From Costus lasius (lineage: Eukaryota; Streptophyta; Magnoliopsida; Zingiberales; Costaceae): a stretch of DNA of 64,000 bases. The DNA lies in contig CM050454.1 in assembly GCA_027563935.2 (NCBI GenBank), positions 52,170,596 to 52,234,595 of the forward strand, in the 5' to 3' direction. The number at the start of each line of letters is the position of its first letter. Position 1 is the first letter of the stretch. The notes below the pieces were generated by a model, which saw only the letters and a program-made list of their open reading frames with translations, ran no database searches and was not told the origin of the DNA. Positions 46,329 through 56,976 of this stretch are shown here, in pieces. The position numbers and the translations under genes were made by a program.

Positions 46329-48789
46329 ATGCGTAGGAATCTTAGGTCAGGACCACTTGTACCTTTTGATCATGAGATAAACAAGACTCTGAGACTGCGA
46401 AAGAGATTGAAATTTGAGGAGACACAAGTTGTAGAAGAAAGAGAAGAAGAATCCATCATGGCTGAAAGAAGGACATTGCGCGACTATGCAGCCCCAAATA
46501 AACAAGGAATTTATTCCAGCATCACTAGGCCTGCTATAGATGCGAACAACTTTGAGCTCAACCAGCGTTCTTATCGATGATTCAACAAAATCAGTTTGGA
46601 GGATCTCCTTTGGAAGATCCAAACCAACACTTATCCCTTTTCCTTGAATTCTGTGATACCATAAAGATTAATGGTGTATCTGACGATGCCCTCAGACTAA
46701 GACTGTTTCCTTTTTCTCTCAGGGACAGAGCAAAAGCCTGGCTTCATGCACATCCAACTGAGACGTTTACTACTTGGGAGCACTTGTCAAATGCCTTCTT
46801 GCAGAAGTACTTTTCTCCCAGTAAAATGATCCAGTTGAGGAACCAAATCATAGGCTTTGCCCAGAGAGACGGAGAATCAATGAGTGAAGCATGGGAGCGC
46901 TTTAATGAGCTCCAACGGAAGTGCCCCCACCGTGGAGTGGAAGACTGGGTTTTAATTCAGACTTTCTATAATGGTTTGCTTTACAACACACGCTTAACGG
47001 TTGATGCTGCTGCAGGAGGAGCTTTGATGAACAAGACTATTGATGCAGCCCATGCCTTGATTGAGGAGATGCCGTTAAACCACAACCAGTGGGCTTCCGA
47101 GAGAGGAGTGCTTTATCTGCCTCCTCAGGGTAAGAACGATGGTGATGGTTGGCGCTCTCTTGCAGAAAAGGTAGACTCGTTATGTAACTGTTTTGATTCT
47201 TTCCAAATGCAAACCGCTGCTGTATCTTCTGTTGTTTGTGAGGTTTGTGGAAACAATGGGCACCATGCTAGAGAGTGTAAAATCATTATTGATAAAGGTG
47301 AGGAACAAGTGAATGCAGTAGGGGATTACAATCAGAGTAGATCTAATGACCCTTACTCCAATACTTACAATCCTGGTTGGCGCAACCATCCTAACCTATC
47401 TTGGAAAAGTAACAATCAAACTAGTGGGCAAAATGATAATAGGGGCTATAACCAGAGACAGTCAAACCAGAGTCAACCCCAAAAATCTAGTTTAGAATAG
47501 ATGTTTGAGAGATTCATGGGTAATCAGATGAGCAAAAATGATGAGATTACAGAAACCCTTAAGCAGATAAACTATAGGTTGGATGGTGTTGTTGCTCATA
47601 ACAAGATGTTAGAAACTCAGATAGCACAACAAGCTAATACACCTTATAGACCCCCCTGGGAAGTTACCTGCAAAACCTGAACCAAATCCCAGGGAACATT
47701 GTAATGCCATCATGACTAGGAGTGGTAAACAATTGAAAGATCCTAGGGAAATTTTAGATAATGATGAGGTAGAGCCCAGACTTGAACTTAGGAGTGAACC
47801 AGTTTTGGAATCACAACCTGCACATAAGCAGTCCCAAACTAGTTTGTTACCTCACAAGGGTGATGAACCTAGAGGTGATTTGCCATATAAAGTTGATGAT
47901 TCTAAAACTAGTTCACCACTACCCTATATGCCACCTATTCCTTTTCCCCAAAGGATTGTTCATACAAAGTTAGATAAACAAAATTTTTAGATGTTCTTAG
48001 AAAACTTTATATCAATGTTCCATTTACTGAAGTTTTGACTCAAATGCCAACTTATGCAAAGTTTTTAAAAGAGATTCTATCTAACAAGAGAAAGATTGAT
48101 GATCTTCGTACTATGGCACTTACTGAGGAGTGTAGTGCTATCATACAGAATAAGTTACCACCTAAGCTAAAGGATCCAGGTAGTTTTTCTGTTCTTGTTT
48201 CTATTGGAGATATGACTTTTAACCGAGCCTTATGTGACCTCGGTGCAAGTGTTAGTTTAATACCTTATTCTCCTTACAGGAAATTGGATATTGGAGAACT
48301 CAAACCAACCTCAATGACTTTGCACTTGCTGACTCATCAATAAAGCATCCGGTTGGTATATTAGAAAATGTTCCTGTACAGATTGGAAAGTTTTTCATAC
48401 CTGCTGATTTTATAGTTTTAGAGATGGAGGAAAATTTGAAAAATCCTATTATACTTGGTAGACCATTCTTGGCTACATCTGGAGCACTCATTGATGTAGA
48501 AAAGGGAAAATTGACTTTTGAAGTTTGTGGTGATATAATCGAATTTGATTTGACTGATTCTTTAAAAAGAGCATCACACTCAAGAACATGTTGTAACATA
48601 GACATATTTGATGATGAGGTTGTTTGTGACATGCATAATTTGTTCGATGAACCTTCTGACTTTGAAACTGACACACCTTCTGAGTGTGCTAATAAAGAAT
48701 TTCAGGAATGGGCAGTGAAGAAGAAAAGAAAGAGACAAAAGAGGAGAGGAATATCAAAATTACCTGAAGAAGTAAAAAGGCTCAAATAA
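46329..48789 (+). pseudogene. gag-protease of element 3, broken
   Basis: From the ATG at 46329 the N-terminal part ends at a one-base shift near 46559. The capsid block (46577-47500) has FGGSPLEDPN, FPFSLRDRAKAWLH, YFSPSKMIQLRNQI and DGESMSEAWERFNEL. The knuckle CEVCGNNGHHAREC and PYSNTYNPGWRNHPNLS follow. Then come an in-frame TAG (47498-47500), a frame change near 47650, the linker PPIPFPQRIV, and the protease with CDLGASVSLIP (about 48237). Another shift near 48330 precedes GRPFLATSGALIDV, and the frame ends at 48789. About five lesions are present. Except for the missing RT-integrase part, the order is that of an Athila gag-protease. Confidence 0.8.
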
Positions 48790-48932
48790 ATTTGGATACT
48801 GTTTCAAGTTTGAGCCATATGTTCTTAAGAGCCCTGAACGAGACATAGAGAAATCAGGATGGCCACCAAAGACACAACCACGATCAAATCTGAGTGTTAA
48901 ACGGTCAAGCTAATGACCATAAATTAGCGCTT

Positions 48933-48950
48933 CTTGGGAGGCAACCCAAG
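48933..48950 (+). other. 18-nt stem-loop at the pol end, element 3
   Basis: CTTGGG-AGGCAA-CCCAAG is preceded by TTAGCGCTT, about 140 bp after the protease frame ends. Confidence 0.85.
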
Positions 48951-49074
48951 TAAAACTTTTTCTTTTTCTTTGATTTTGGATTGTTTTTGCTTAGGTTTAC
49001 TTTGTTTAGAGTTAACCCTTCCTTTTCTGATTTTTTATGATTTTTTTGAGATTTTTTTGAATTTTTATTATAAA

Positions 49075-49370
49075 ATACGGCAGTACCGTATTTGCTCGAT
49101 GAACTCTCACGGTACCGTATTTCCGAACATTTTAGAACAACAAGTTTTTTTGGTTTTACGGCACTGCCATAGATTCTTGCATGGTACCATAATTTAGAGG
49201 AATTTTGGACAGAAATTTTTTTGAAATTACGGCGGTACCGTATTTTCACACGGTGCCATATTTTCTGTGTTTACCCGTACAGAACTTGTAGCCAAAATAC
49301 GGTCCTGCCGTATTCATTATACGGTGCCGTAATTCCACCCGACCCCACGTATTCACGTGCCGTATTTAGG
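49075..49370 (+). repeat. Post-pol hairpin array of element 3 (TACGG type)
   Basis: It has about ten units, including TACGGCAGTACCGTA (49077-49091), CACGGTACCGTA and TACGGCGGTACCGTA. They are followed by about 400 bp of leader-like sequence before the env-position ORF. Same unit kind as the LTR of this element. Confidence 0.85.
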
Positions 49371-49790
49371 GTTCGACGCACTGTTCTTAGGGTTTCTTCT
49401 CTCGATTTCGCGCTGACTTTCTGTTTTTCCTCAAGCATTCACTTCCCAAACCTTCGTGTGATCTTTCCCCTCAACTTTCATCCGATTCCAAGCGAAAATT
49501 GTGACGATTTTGAGCTCGATCACGATTATTTCCGGGTCGCTGCACTGTTTTCTGCCGAGATTTCACTTCTTCCAATTCCTCTCATCCAAGCGTAGATTTG
49601 CTTGCTTCCAGGTTCAGAAACCTTCGTGGGAGAAAGGAGATCACATTCCAAAAGGATCTGAAGCTCGATCTCAACTCAGAAATCCAGATTCTAAGCTTCA
49701 AATCCAGCCTGTTTTCCAGCCGCACGATTTTGGTAACGCAAGTTCCTCAAAATTTCCCCAATTGTTCCTTATTTCTTTTTGCATTATAAT

Positions 49791-50966
49791 ATGACACCTA
49801 CTAAAAAGTTTGAATCAAAGAAGAAAGGAAAGGCCCCTGCTAAACCTCAGATGCCACCACCGAATCCCTTTGGTATCATGCTTAGGGATGAGGAACATGA
49901 GCAGAGATATAACATGCTGCTTACTCGACGCATCGTCAAAACAAAATACATTAATATTAGAGCTTTAGAACTCCTTGGACTGAAGGACGATGTGTTTTGG
50001 ATGTATGACAGGGTAGGATTGAGAGAATTTTTTGAGATTACGTCTGAAACTTACCTACCTGTTGTTCTAGAAGTTCTAAGCAGCTTAGATATCAGTTGGG
50101 ATGAATACATGGATCACACCGCCGAGGGAGAAATCAGATTTAGGATGATGAACGAAGAAAGAATGCTCACATTCAAAGAAATTCGACGCATATTCCACTT
50201 CCCACGGAAGGGGCGAACAGAACCACCCATTGGATTTATTGAGCATATCTTTTGGGACCAGATGTCCTCAGACAGCAGGTTTTCAGCCTCAACAGTAAGA
50301 GCTTCGAAGATCTCGAATCCCTGCATTAAATACGCCCATCGCGTCCTTGCACACACGATATTCGGGCGAGGAGATAGTGATGGTATTGTCACTCACGCTG
50401 AATTATTTTTACTCTGGAGTATGCTTCATGGTTACACTGTAGATATAGCTTTCTTTTTCATGAGACACCTTAGTAAATTGTCAAGGGCTAAGAAAGGGGC
50501 TATAGTGATAGGAGGTTTCCTTACTCCTATAGCACTACATCTTGGGATTGAACCCTATGGGATCGAGGTTGCTCGAGGCAACTCCAGGATAGATATTGAA
50601 TCATGCATTGCGATGAAGATGATTCAGCGTGATGGGGACACTTATAATTTGATACTTCAGCCAAGCCTTCCCACATTGTCATTGCCGAACCCCGGACGGA
50701 CCTCAGTGCAGAACCTTGAAAATTGGAAGCTATTACCCAGTTGCGTGTCTTATGCCACACCTGCGCCCGAGACATCGCTGCCACCACAGCCTACTACTTG
50801 GGGTGATGACCCACTTGGTATGGGCATCGACTCCTCGCCACCTAGAGTCACCGAGCCACTACCGCATGGAGCCACCGGATCATCCTCTCAGCATGCAGCC
50901 CCAGATCAACGAGATTGGCAAAGTTACCGAGACCCTGGTTTCCAGACTATCTCCGCTCAGTTATAA
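49791..50966 (+). CDS. Athila-type env-position protein (ORF after pol)
   Basis: The frame encodes 391 residues from the ATG at 49791; an in-frame TTG upstream is not needed. The N-terminus is Lys/Pro-rich (about 1-25). A globular part follows (about 40-290), with LLGLKDDVFWMYDRVGLREFF, FKEIRRIFHFP, (K/R)YAHRVLAHTIFGRGDSDG, LFLLWSMLHG and KGAIVIGG. A Pro/Ser-rich tail ends it. This family (Athila ORF-1 proteins) is found between pol and the 3' LTR; its function is unknown, and I see no signal peptide or clear transmembrane helix. TAA at 50964-50966 interrupts a frame that stays open to 51218. It is the best-preserved protein of element 3 although gag is ruined. It also shares domain order with the broken copy at 2636-4033. 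Confidence 0.8.
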   Translation: MTPTKKFESKKKGKAPAKPQMPPPNPFGIMLRDEEHEQRYNMLLTRRIVKTKYINIRALELLGLKDDVFWMYDRVGLREFFEITSETYLPVVLEVLSSLDISWDEYMDHTAEGEIRFRMMNEERMLTFKEIRRIFHFPRKGRTEPPIGFIEHIFWDQMSSDSRFSASTVRASKISNPCIKYAHRVLAHTIFGRGDSDGIVTHAELFLLWSMLHGYTVDIAFFFMRHLSKLSRAKKGAIVIGGFLTPIALHLGIEPYGIEVARGNSRIDIESCIAMKMIQRDGDTYNLILQPSLPTLSLPNPGRTSVQNLENWKLLPSCVSYATPAPETSLPPQPTTWGDDPLGMGIDSSPPRVTEPLPHGATGSSSQHAAPDQRDWQSYRDPGFQTISAQL

Positions 50967-51218
50967 AGACAGGAGCAGTGTGTGGAGAGGATAATGGGAG
51001 GCATTGGGAGGATTCATGAGCAGATCGGTCATGTTCACTCAGATGTCGAGGCATTAGGGAACTATATGGAGGACATGAGGAATTTTCTTTATGAACGCTT
51101 TGGATATGAAGACCCCAGGAGAGGTGGTATCTATGGTGATGTAGGTGAGGGAGCATCACACAACCCCGTGGCTGTTGCCCTGGCTGAAGAAGACGAGGAG
51201 GAGACGCAATCAGACTAG
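50967..51218 (+). pseudogene. C-terminal continuation of the env-position ORF after the stop
   Basis: It is in the same frame as 49791-50966 and open to TAG at 51216-51218. It includes RIMGGIGRIHEQIGHVHSDVEAL and a very acidic tail (EEDEEETQSD). A similar block follows the same domain in element 1 (about 2640-2740, minus strand), so the stop at 50964 most likely truncates a longer protein. The helical pattern suggests a short coiled coil. Confidence 0.65.
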
Positions 51219-52137
51219 GAAGATTTTTTGAGTATCTCGTTCTTAATTTCATGCCTTATTTGAGTTCACTAATTCATGTTGGTTCTAAACTCATGTAGGG
51301 GAGGATGACTTTGCAAACTTCTTGTCTCCTACTACTACGAATTCTCGTTTTTCTTTGCTATATGATTTCGATATGGTTGTACCAACATATTTAGAAGATT
51401 CGCTATGCTTTCTATTCGATTTGGTTGTATATGTGATATTTGATGTTCTGGATTGATGCTATGAGTTCGGTATACCATAAGATTTGTTTGGTATTTACTA
51501 GTTGTCGTTGATGCACTTGAGTGGTTTATTTATCTAAGAAAATACTGCCGTTATCATGCCAAAATTTTTCTTGATGATTTACATGTTGAAAAATTGAAAT
51601 TAGGATTAGACCTATTATGATGAGTTTATTTCTCTAATACATATCTACCTTTTGAAAATTTTTCGTTGATCAATAGAGGGAGTTTTGGATGAACATATTA
51701 TCTGAGGAATTTGATTTTAGAGGGAAGTTACTTCTTTGAATAAAATCAGCATATGAGTGTAATTTTTGAATTGATATTGATAGATTAATTCAGTTGATGT
51801 TCATGCTATTTACAATTTGTTGGGAAAAGAGATTCCTTGATCCAAACAGAGTGAGAACTCCCCTACTTGGCACTGTGGAAAACCACAGTGGTACCGAAGG
51901 ATATGGGTTGAAGTAATGAATAAAAGATGCATGTATCTATGTGGGTACATGCCCTGAGAGAAATCTATTCACATAAACTCCGCTATCCTTGGTAAACCGT
52001 TTCCAATAAGAGGATATGAGTTCTATTGCGTTGGTTATGTGATCAATGCACTCTAATTTCGTCACCGACAAAAAGGGTGGTAATCGAATTAGAGAGTGTG
52101 AAAAAAAAAAGAAGAAGAGAGAGAAGAGAGATGATGA
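51219..52137 (+). other. 3' untranslated part of element 3
   Basis: Non-coding. It holds the conserved 3' hairpin at 51871-51890 and ends in a purine-rich run (52100-52137) where copia A is inserted; GATGA (52133-52137) is the visible flank. Confidence 0.6.
51871..51890 (+). other. Conserved 3' stem-loop of element 3
   Basis: CACTGTGG-AAAA-CCACAGTG is a perfect 8-bp stem in the context CTCCCCTACTTGG...GGTACCGAAGGATATG. It is homologous in position and flanks to the paired hairpins in elements 1 and 2, but with a different and longer stem and only one copy. Confidence 0.8.
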
Positions 52138-53980
52138 TGTTGGGAAACCCCGGGGATTTTAAAATTATTACAGACAAGCACAGCGGAAGCAATCCCCGAA
52201 ACAGGCCAGTCCCAAAAACCCATAAGATCGAGTCTTGCGAGGAGATCGACACGGTGAGTAGGAGATGATACCTTGATGCAAATTAAGTGATGCGATGCAG
52301 GCACCCAAATGTACGCCCTTTGCAGTCTTGCACACAGCCGAACCTCGAATCCTCTTCTTCCACGCCCGGTGCTAGCCTCGGGAAGAAGATCCACGCCTTT
52401 GGGAGACTTCCTCAATCACTCGCGCCAACTCCAGAGGAGATGCCAAGGAGAGGAGGTGGAGCTTTGTCGGAGTCTAACTCTTGAAGCACTTCACCAAGAT
52501 CCGAACCGGAATCAACCGAAGCCAAAGTCCAACTTTGGAGAGGAGGGCGCCAAGGAACTTCCAAAGTTCCGAACTCACTAAAGGGAAGAGGAGAGGCAAT
52601 GGGCGAACATCCCTCTCCCTCTTTCCAGGAGTGACGACAAGGGGGACAAGGGTGCAAGAGTTCAAAAGTTGCGACGAGGAGGGAGGAAGGGGGTTTATAT
52701 ACCCATGAATAGATGCACCTCTTCACTAGTGAAGAGGCACACCTCTTCAAGAGGTAAAACCCATTTCGCCCACTCCAAGTGCCATGCGCCCAAGTACATT
52801 CACTCACTCCAAGTGAGAAGCTCCAAGCTTCTCACCTTAAGAAGATGTCCAACTTGGATTTGTCCACCTTAAGGAAATGCGCCAAGCTCACTCCAAGTAG
52901 CTTGCGCCATTCCATTTGGCCCATTGGCCCAAATGGCTTATTGAGCCTATTTGGCCTATTAGCCCAACTTGGTCTATTGGGCCCATTGGGCCCATTTGGC
53001 CTACTAGGCCCAAAAACAAGTTAGCTCCAAATGATTCGTTTCATCTCATCTAGCACAGTGGTGCTGATGGATTCTCCCAAACAGATCTGAGTTATCCAAT
53101 AACTCAATCAATAGGCTACTTGATCAATACGAGAACCCGAGTTTCAAGTTGTGCGACCCTGTAGGTTCCTCAGACGTTGGTAGTGATGAATCGAGTCATC
53201 ACAAGCAGTGATTGGCACATAGCAATGCATCGCTGTTACACAAGTCATCAGAATGGATATCAACATCGACATCCCCATCATCGCAACAAGGTACCGATCC
53301 ATTATAGTCTCTTTACCGAACTGATATCCGATTGGACAAAGTGTGTCACCACTTTATTTTCACCCAATCTCATGGTCATGACTAAATCAGGCTTTCACCT
53401 GGGTATGACTATACACTTTCAGTCATGCAACCATAGGGGGGCCCCGTGGATATCAAGCTTCCCGTAGGAAGGGGCAAATCCTATGTCTGTCCATTGATCT
53501 TCTCATATGGGTTGTGACATACCCAATGACAACCGTTATGACCTCCCTGCTATGGCGATAGGTTGTATCAAAGTATGCCCCTAACCATATAGAAGAGTCA
53601 ATGACCTCAAGTCAAGGGATCAATGCATCTCCTGTCACATGTGAGCTTAACTCATGACACCAAGTTAAAGCCTCACAGCGGGTCGGTCTAGTATATCCAC
53701 CACTGATATACCCATATGCCTGCGTTAGCACCCCGTGCGTAACCAGCCCATATACCAGTCTCACATGTACAAGAACTGTCCCTTATCCACTCAGGTACTC
53801 GACCGGGGACACACCGTTTGAGCACAGATACAATCTGTCTCCAGGGACATTATTATCCATGTACGTAATCACAGATGTAAACATAGCATAATAATGACAA
53901 TGCCAGAATGATATATTAAATATCAATGTCAAGTAGTACAAGATGGACCAACAACGGGTCCAAGGGCATATACACAAACA
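52138..53980 (-). repeat. 3' LTR of copia A
   Basis: Plus strand TGTTGGGAAACCCC to TATACACAAACA; transcript strand TGTTTGTGTATATGCCC to GGGGTTTCCCAACA; 1843 bp. The TATA box on the minus strand (TATATAAA) is at 52694-52701. Just upstream lies a 20-bp perfect palindrome, CCTCTTCACTAGTGAAGAGG (52718-52737). Further upstream is a cluster of GGCCCA/TGGGCC words (about 52915-53015). Confidence 0.85.
52694..52701 (-). promoter_or_regulatory. TATA box of copia A LTR
   Basis: TATATAAA on the minus strand, followed by CCC. It is about 555 bp before the LTR end and downstream of the palindrome and the GGCCCA cluster. Confidence 0.6.
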
Positions 53981-53991
53981 ATCTCCCACTT
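53981..53991 (-). other. Polypurine tract of copia A
   Basis: AAGTGGGAGAT on the minus strand, immediately before the 3' LTR. Confidence 0.85.
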
Positions 53992-54001
53992 GCACTTAGA
54001 C

Positions 54002-56954
54002 TTAGTTGTTGAGAAATCTCAACCCTATGTCCCTCGCATGACCATCATGCTTCTGCTGTGCCAAAGCCTTGATTAGTGGGTCTACCAGATTATTGTCTGT
54101 GTCAACTCTGCTTATCCTGACATCACCTCTATCAATGATCTCCCGGATTAGGTGAAATCTACTGAGAATGTGTTTAGATTTTTGATGAGACCGTAGTTCC
54201 TTCGCCTGTGCCATCGCTTTATTTTTATCACAATAGAGCTCAATCGGATCCACAGCAGTTGGAACCACCTGAAGTTCAGAAATGAATTTCCGAATCCAAA
54301 CAGCTTCTTTGGCTTCCTCAAAAGCAACGACATACTCAGTCTCGGTCATAGAATCAGTTACAATGGATTGCTTAGAGCTCTCTCAGCTCATAGCACCTCT
54401 ACTCAATCTGAACACATAGCCTGTCTGCGATCTGAAGTCATCAGGGTCAGACTGGAACGATGCCTCAGTGTAGCCCTGAATACTGAGCTCTTCCTGTCCC
54501 CCATAGACCAAGAACCATTCTTTAGTTCTTCTCAGAAACATAGAATGTTCTTTACAGCCACAAAGTGCTGCAGACCTAGATTGGATTGGTATCGGCTGGT
54601 TATGCTCACAGCATAAGCCACGTCTGGTCTAGTACACAACATCGCGTACATGATCGAACCTACTGCCGAAGCATAGAGCACTCGACTCATGTCGTCCCTC
54701 TCAGCCTGTGTGATGGGACACTGGCTCTTGGAGAGAATAAGGTCATGTCTCACTAGAAGGTATCCTTTCTTAGATTGCTCTAAGCTGAACCTCTCTAGGA
54801 CCTTATCAATGTAAGTACTCTGACTAAGGGCCAGGAGCTTCTTGGATCTATCCCGGTAGATCCTCACGCCTAGGATATAGACGGCCTCCCCTAAGTCTTT
54901 CATCTCGAAACACTTCCCCAACCATGTTTCACAGCTTGAAGACTAAGGATGTCGTTTCCGATGAGTAATATATCGTCGACATACAAGACTAGAAATATCA
55001 CCAAGCTCCCACTGAATTTTCTGTATACACAGGCATCATCTTCGCTCTTGACAAAGCCGTAATCTCTTACTGCCTCATCAAATCGAAGATTCCAACTTCG
55101 AGAGGCTTGCTTTAATCCATAAATGGATCTTTTTAGCCTGCAGACCTTATTGGCCTCTGCAGGATGGATGAAACCATTAGGTTGTGTCATAAACACATCC
55201 TCTGTCAGCTTCCCATTAAGAAATGTTGTCTTTACATCCATCTGCCATATCTCAAAATCGTGATATGCAGCTATAGCAAGCAGGATTCGAATGGATTTGA
55301 ACATGGCAACTAGCGAGAAGGTTTCATCATAGTCCACCCCGTGAACTTGTCTGAATCCTTTAGCCACAAGTCTACCCTTATAGGTAACTATGTTGCCATC
55401 CATGTCAGTCTTCCTCTTGAAGACCCATTTACACCCTATAGGTTTTACCCCATCAGGTAGCTCAACCAAATCCCAGACTTGGTTAGCCGACATGGAATCC
55501 ATCTCGGATCTCATGGCCTCAAGCCTTTTCTTGGAGTCCGGTCCAGCGACTGCCTCATCATAGGTCCTGGGTTCATCCTCAATGATGAAGATCCCGTCGT
55601 GTTGGGTCGGCAGCGACCCGTACCTCTGAGACCTACGCAGGGCCTGTGTTTGAGCCTCTGGTTGCCCAGCAACCGGTGAAAGTGGCTCAGGTTCCACCTT
55701 AGTGTCTTGTTGTTGCACTTGGACCTCGTCCAAGTCAAACTTACTCCCACTGACTTCTTTCATGAGAAATTATTTCTCTAGAAAGACAGCACCTCGAGCA
55801 ACAAAAACTTTGTTCTCGCTGGGAACATAGAAGTGATATCCTTTAGTTTCCTTAGGATATCCCACAAACACGCATTTATTAGATCTGGGTTCTAGCTTGC
55901 TAGAATCCTGACGTTTGACATAAGCCTCACATCCCCAGACTCTGATAAAAGAGAGATTTGGGCATCTCCCACTCCATACCTCGTACGTAATCTTGGAGAC
56001 ACTCTTAGATGAAACATTATTCAGTATGAGAGAAGCTGTCTCAAGTGCATAGCCCCAAAACGATGGAGGTAGAGTTGCATGACTCATCATAGATCGAACC
56101 ATGTCCAACAAAGTTCGATTTCTCCTTTCAGACACACCATTCCATTGAGGTGTTCCAGGAGGAGTGAGTTGGGATAGAATCCCACTCTCTAAGATAGTCA
56201 AAGAACTCACCGCTCAGGTACTCTCCACCACGATCTGATCGAAGAGCCTTAATAGATCTACTAAGCTGGTTCTCTACTTCATGTCTGAACTCCTTAAATT
56301 TCTCAAAGGATTCGGACTTATGTCTCATCAAATAGACATAACCGTATCTACTGAAGTCATCAGTAAATGTGATGAAGTAGTTGTACCCCCCTCTGGCTTG
56401 TTTACTGAATGGCCCACACACATCACTATGTATGAGATCCAACAAACCTCCTGCCCTCTCACCAATCTTGGTGAAGGGTGCTTTTGTCATTTTCCCTAAT
56501 AAACAAGGCTCGCAAGTATCAAACTCCTCCAAGGAGGTTGAATCTAACAATCCATTTGCATGGAGTTGTTGAATGCGATTCTTATTTATATGGGCTAATC
56601 GACAATGCCAAAGGTACGTACCAACTGAACCACTCAGTTTGATCCTTTTATGATTTATGTTACATATAGAGTTATCCATGTCCAAGACATATAATCCATT
56701 GCACAAGGTACCCTTCCATAAAACACATTTGCAAATGAAAAAGAACAAGAGTCCTCTTTTATTTCAAATTTAAATCCTTTCCATGCCAAGCAAGGAATAG
56801 ATACAATATTTTTGGTAAGAGAAGGTACATAATAGTAATTATTTAACTCTAGTTGAAGTCCAGAAGGCAGGGAGAGCGTCAAAAGTCCTACGGCAACAAC
56901 AGCAACCTGTGCTCCGTTTCCAACATGTAGGTCAATCTCTCCAGGCCGCACCAA
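54002..56954 (-). pseudogene. Copia A pol: integrase, reverse transcriptase, RNase H, broken
   Basis: The GAG-pre-integrase zinc region comes first (about 56600-56500, WHCRLAHINKNRI, CEPCLLGK). The integrase core follows (DLIHSDVCGPF, ALRSDRGGEYLS, then PGTPQWNGVSERRN). Reverse transcriptase spans 55763-54532 (WVFKRKTDMDG, QMDVKTTFLNGKL, IYGLKQASRSW, YVDDILLIGND) and RNase H tail 54349-54002 (TETEYV, RSHQKSKH, RFHLIREIIDRG). Breaks: frame changes near 56650, 56190 and 54910 and between 54530 and 54350, and a TAA at 55772-55770 between integrase and RT. It reads as a Tork/Angela-type copia polyprotein and is not functional. Confidence 0.85.
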
Positions 56955-56976
56955 TCTACTTTTCCTGAGCCCCTAC

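Larger units (their letters stand above)
44233..52137 (+). mobile_element. Element 3: non-autonomous Athila-like retrotransposon
   Basis: The order is 5' LTR (44233-46190), tRNA-Asp PBS, broken gag-protease, 18-nt stem-loop, TACGG array, env-position ORF and a 3' stem-loop. The element is then interrupted at 52138 by copia A. Its 3' LTR is not in the window. The left flank is ATACA. Protease is followed almost directly by the pol-end stem-loop, so RT, RNase H and integrase are wholly absent. Confidence 0.85.
52138..56976 (-). mobile_element. Copia element A (3' LTR and pol; 5' part displaced)
   Basis: On the minus strand it contains a pol remnant, a PPT (AAGTGGGAGAT, 53981-53991) and the 3' LTR (52138-53980). 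At 56976 it is cut inside the GAG-pre-integrase region by copia B. Its gag, PBS and 5' LTR would lie beyond the window. Tork/Angela-like by RT and integrase motifs. Confidence 0.8.
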
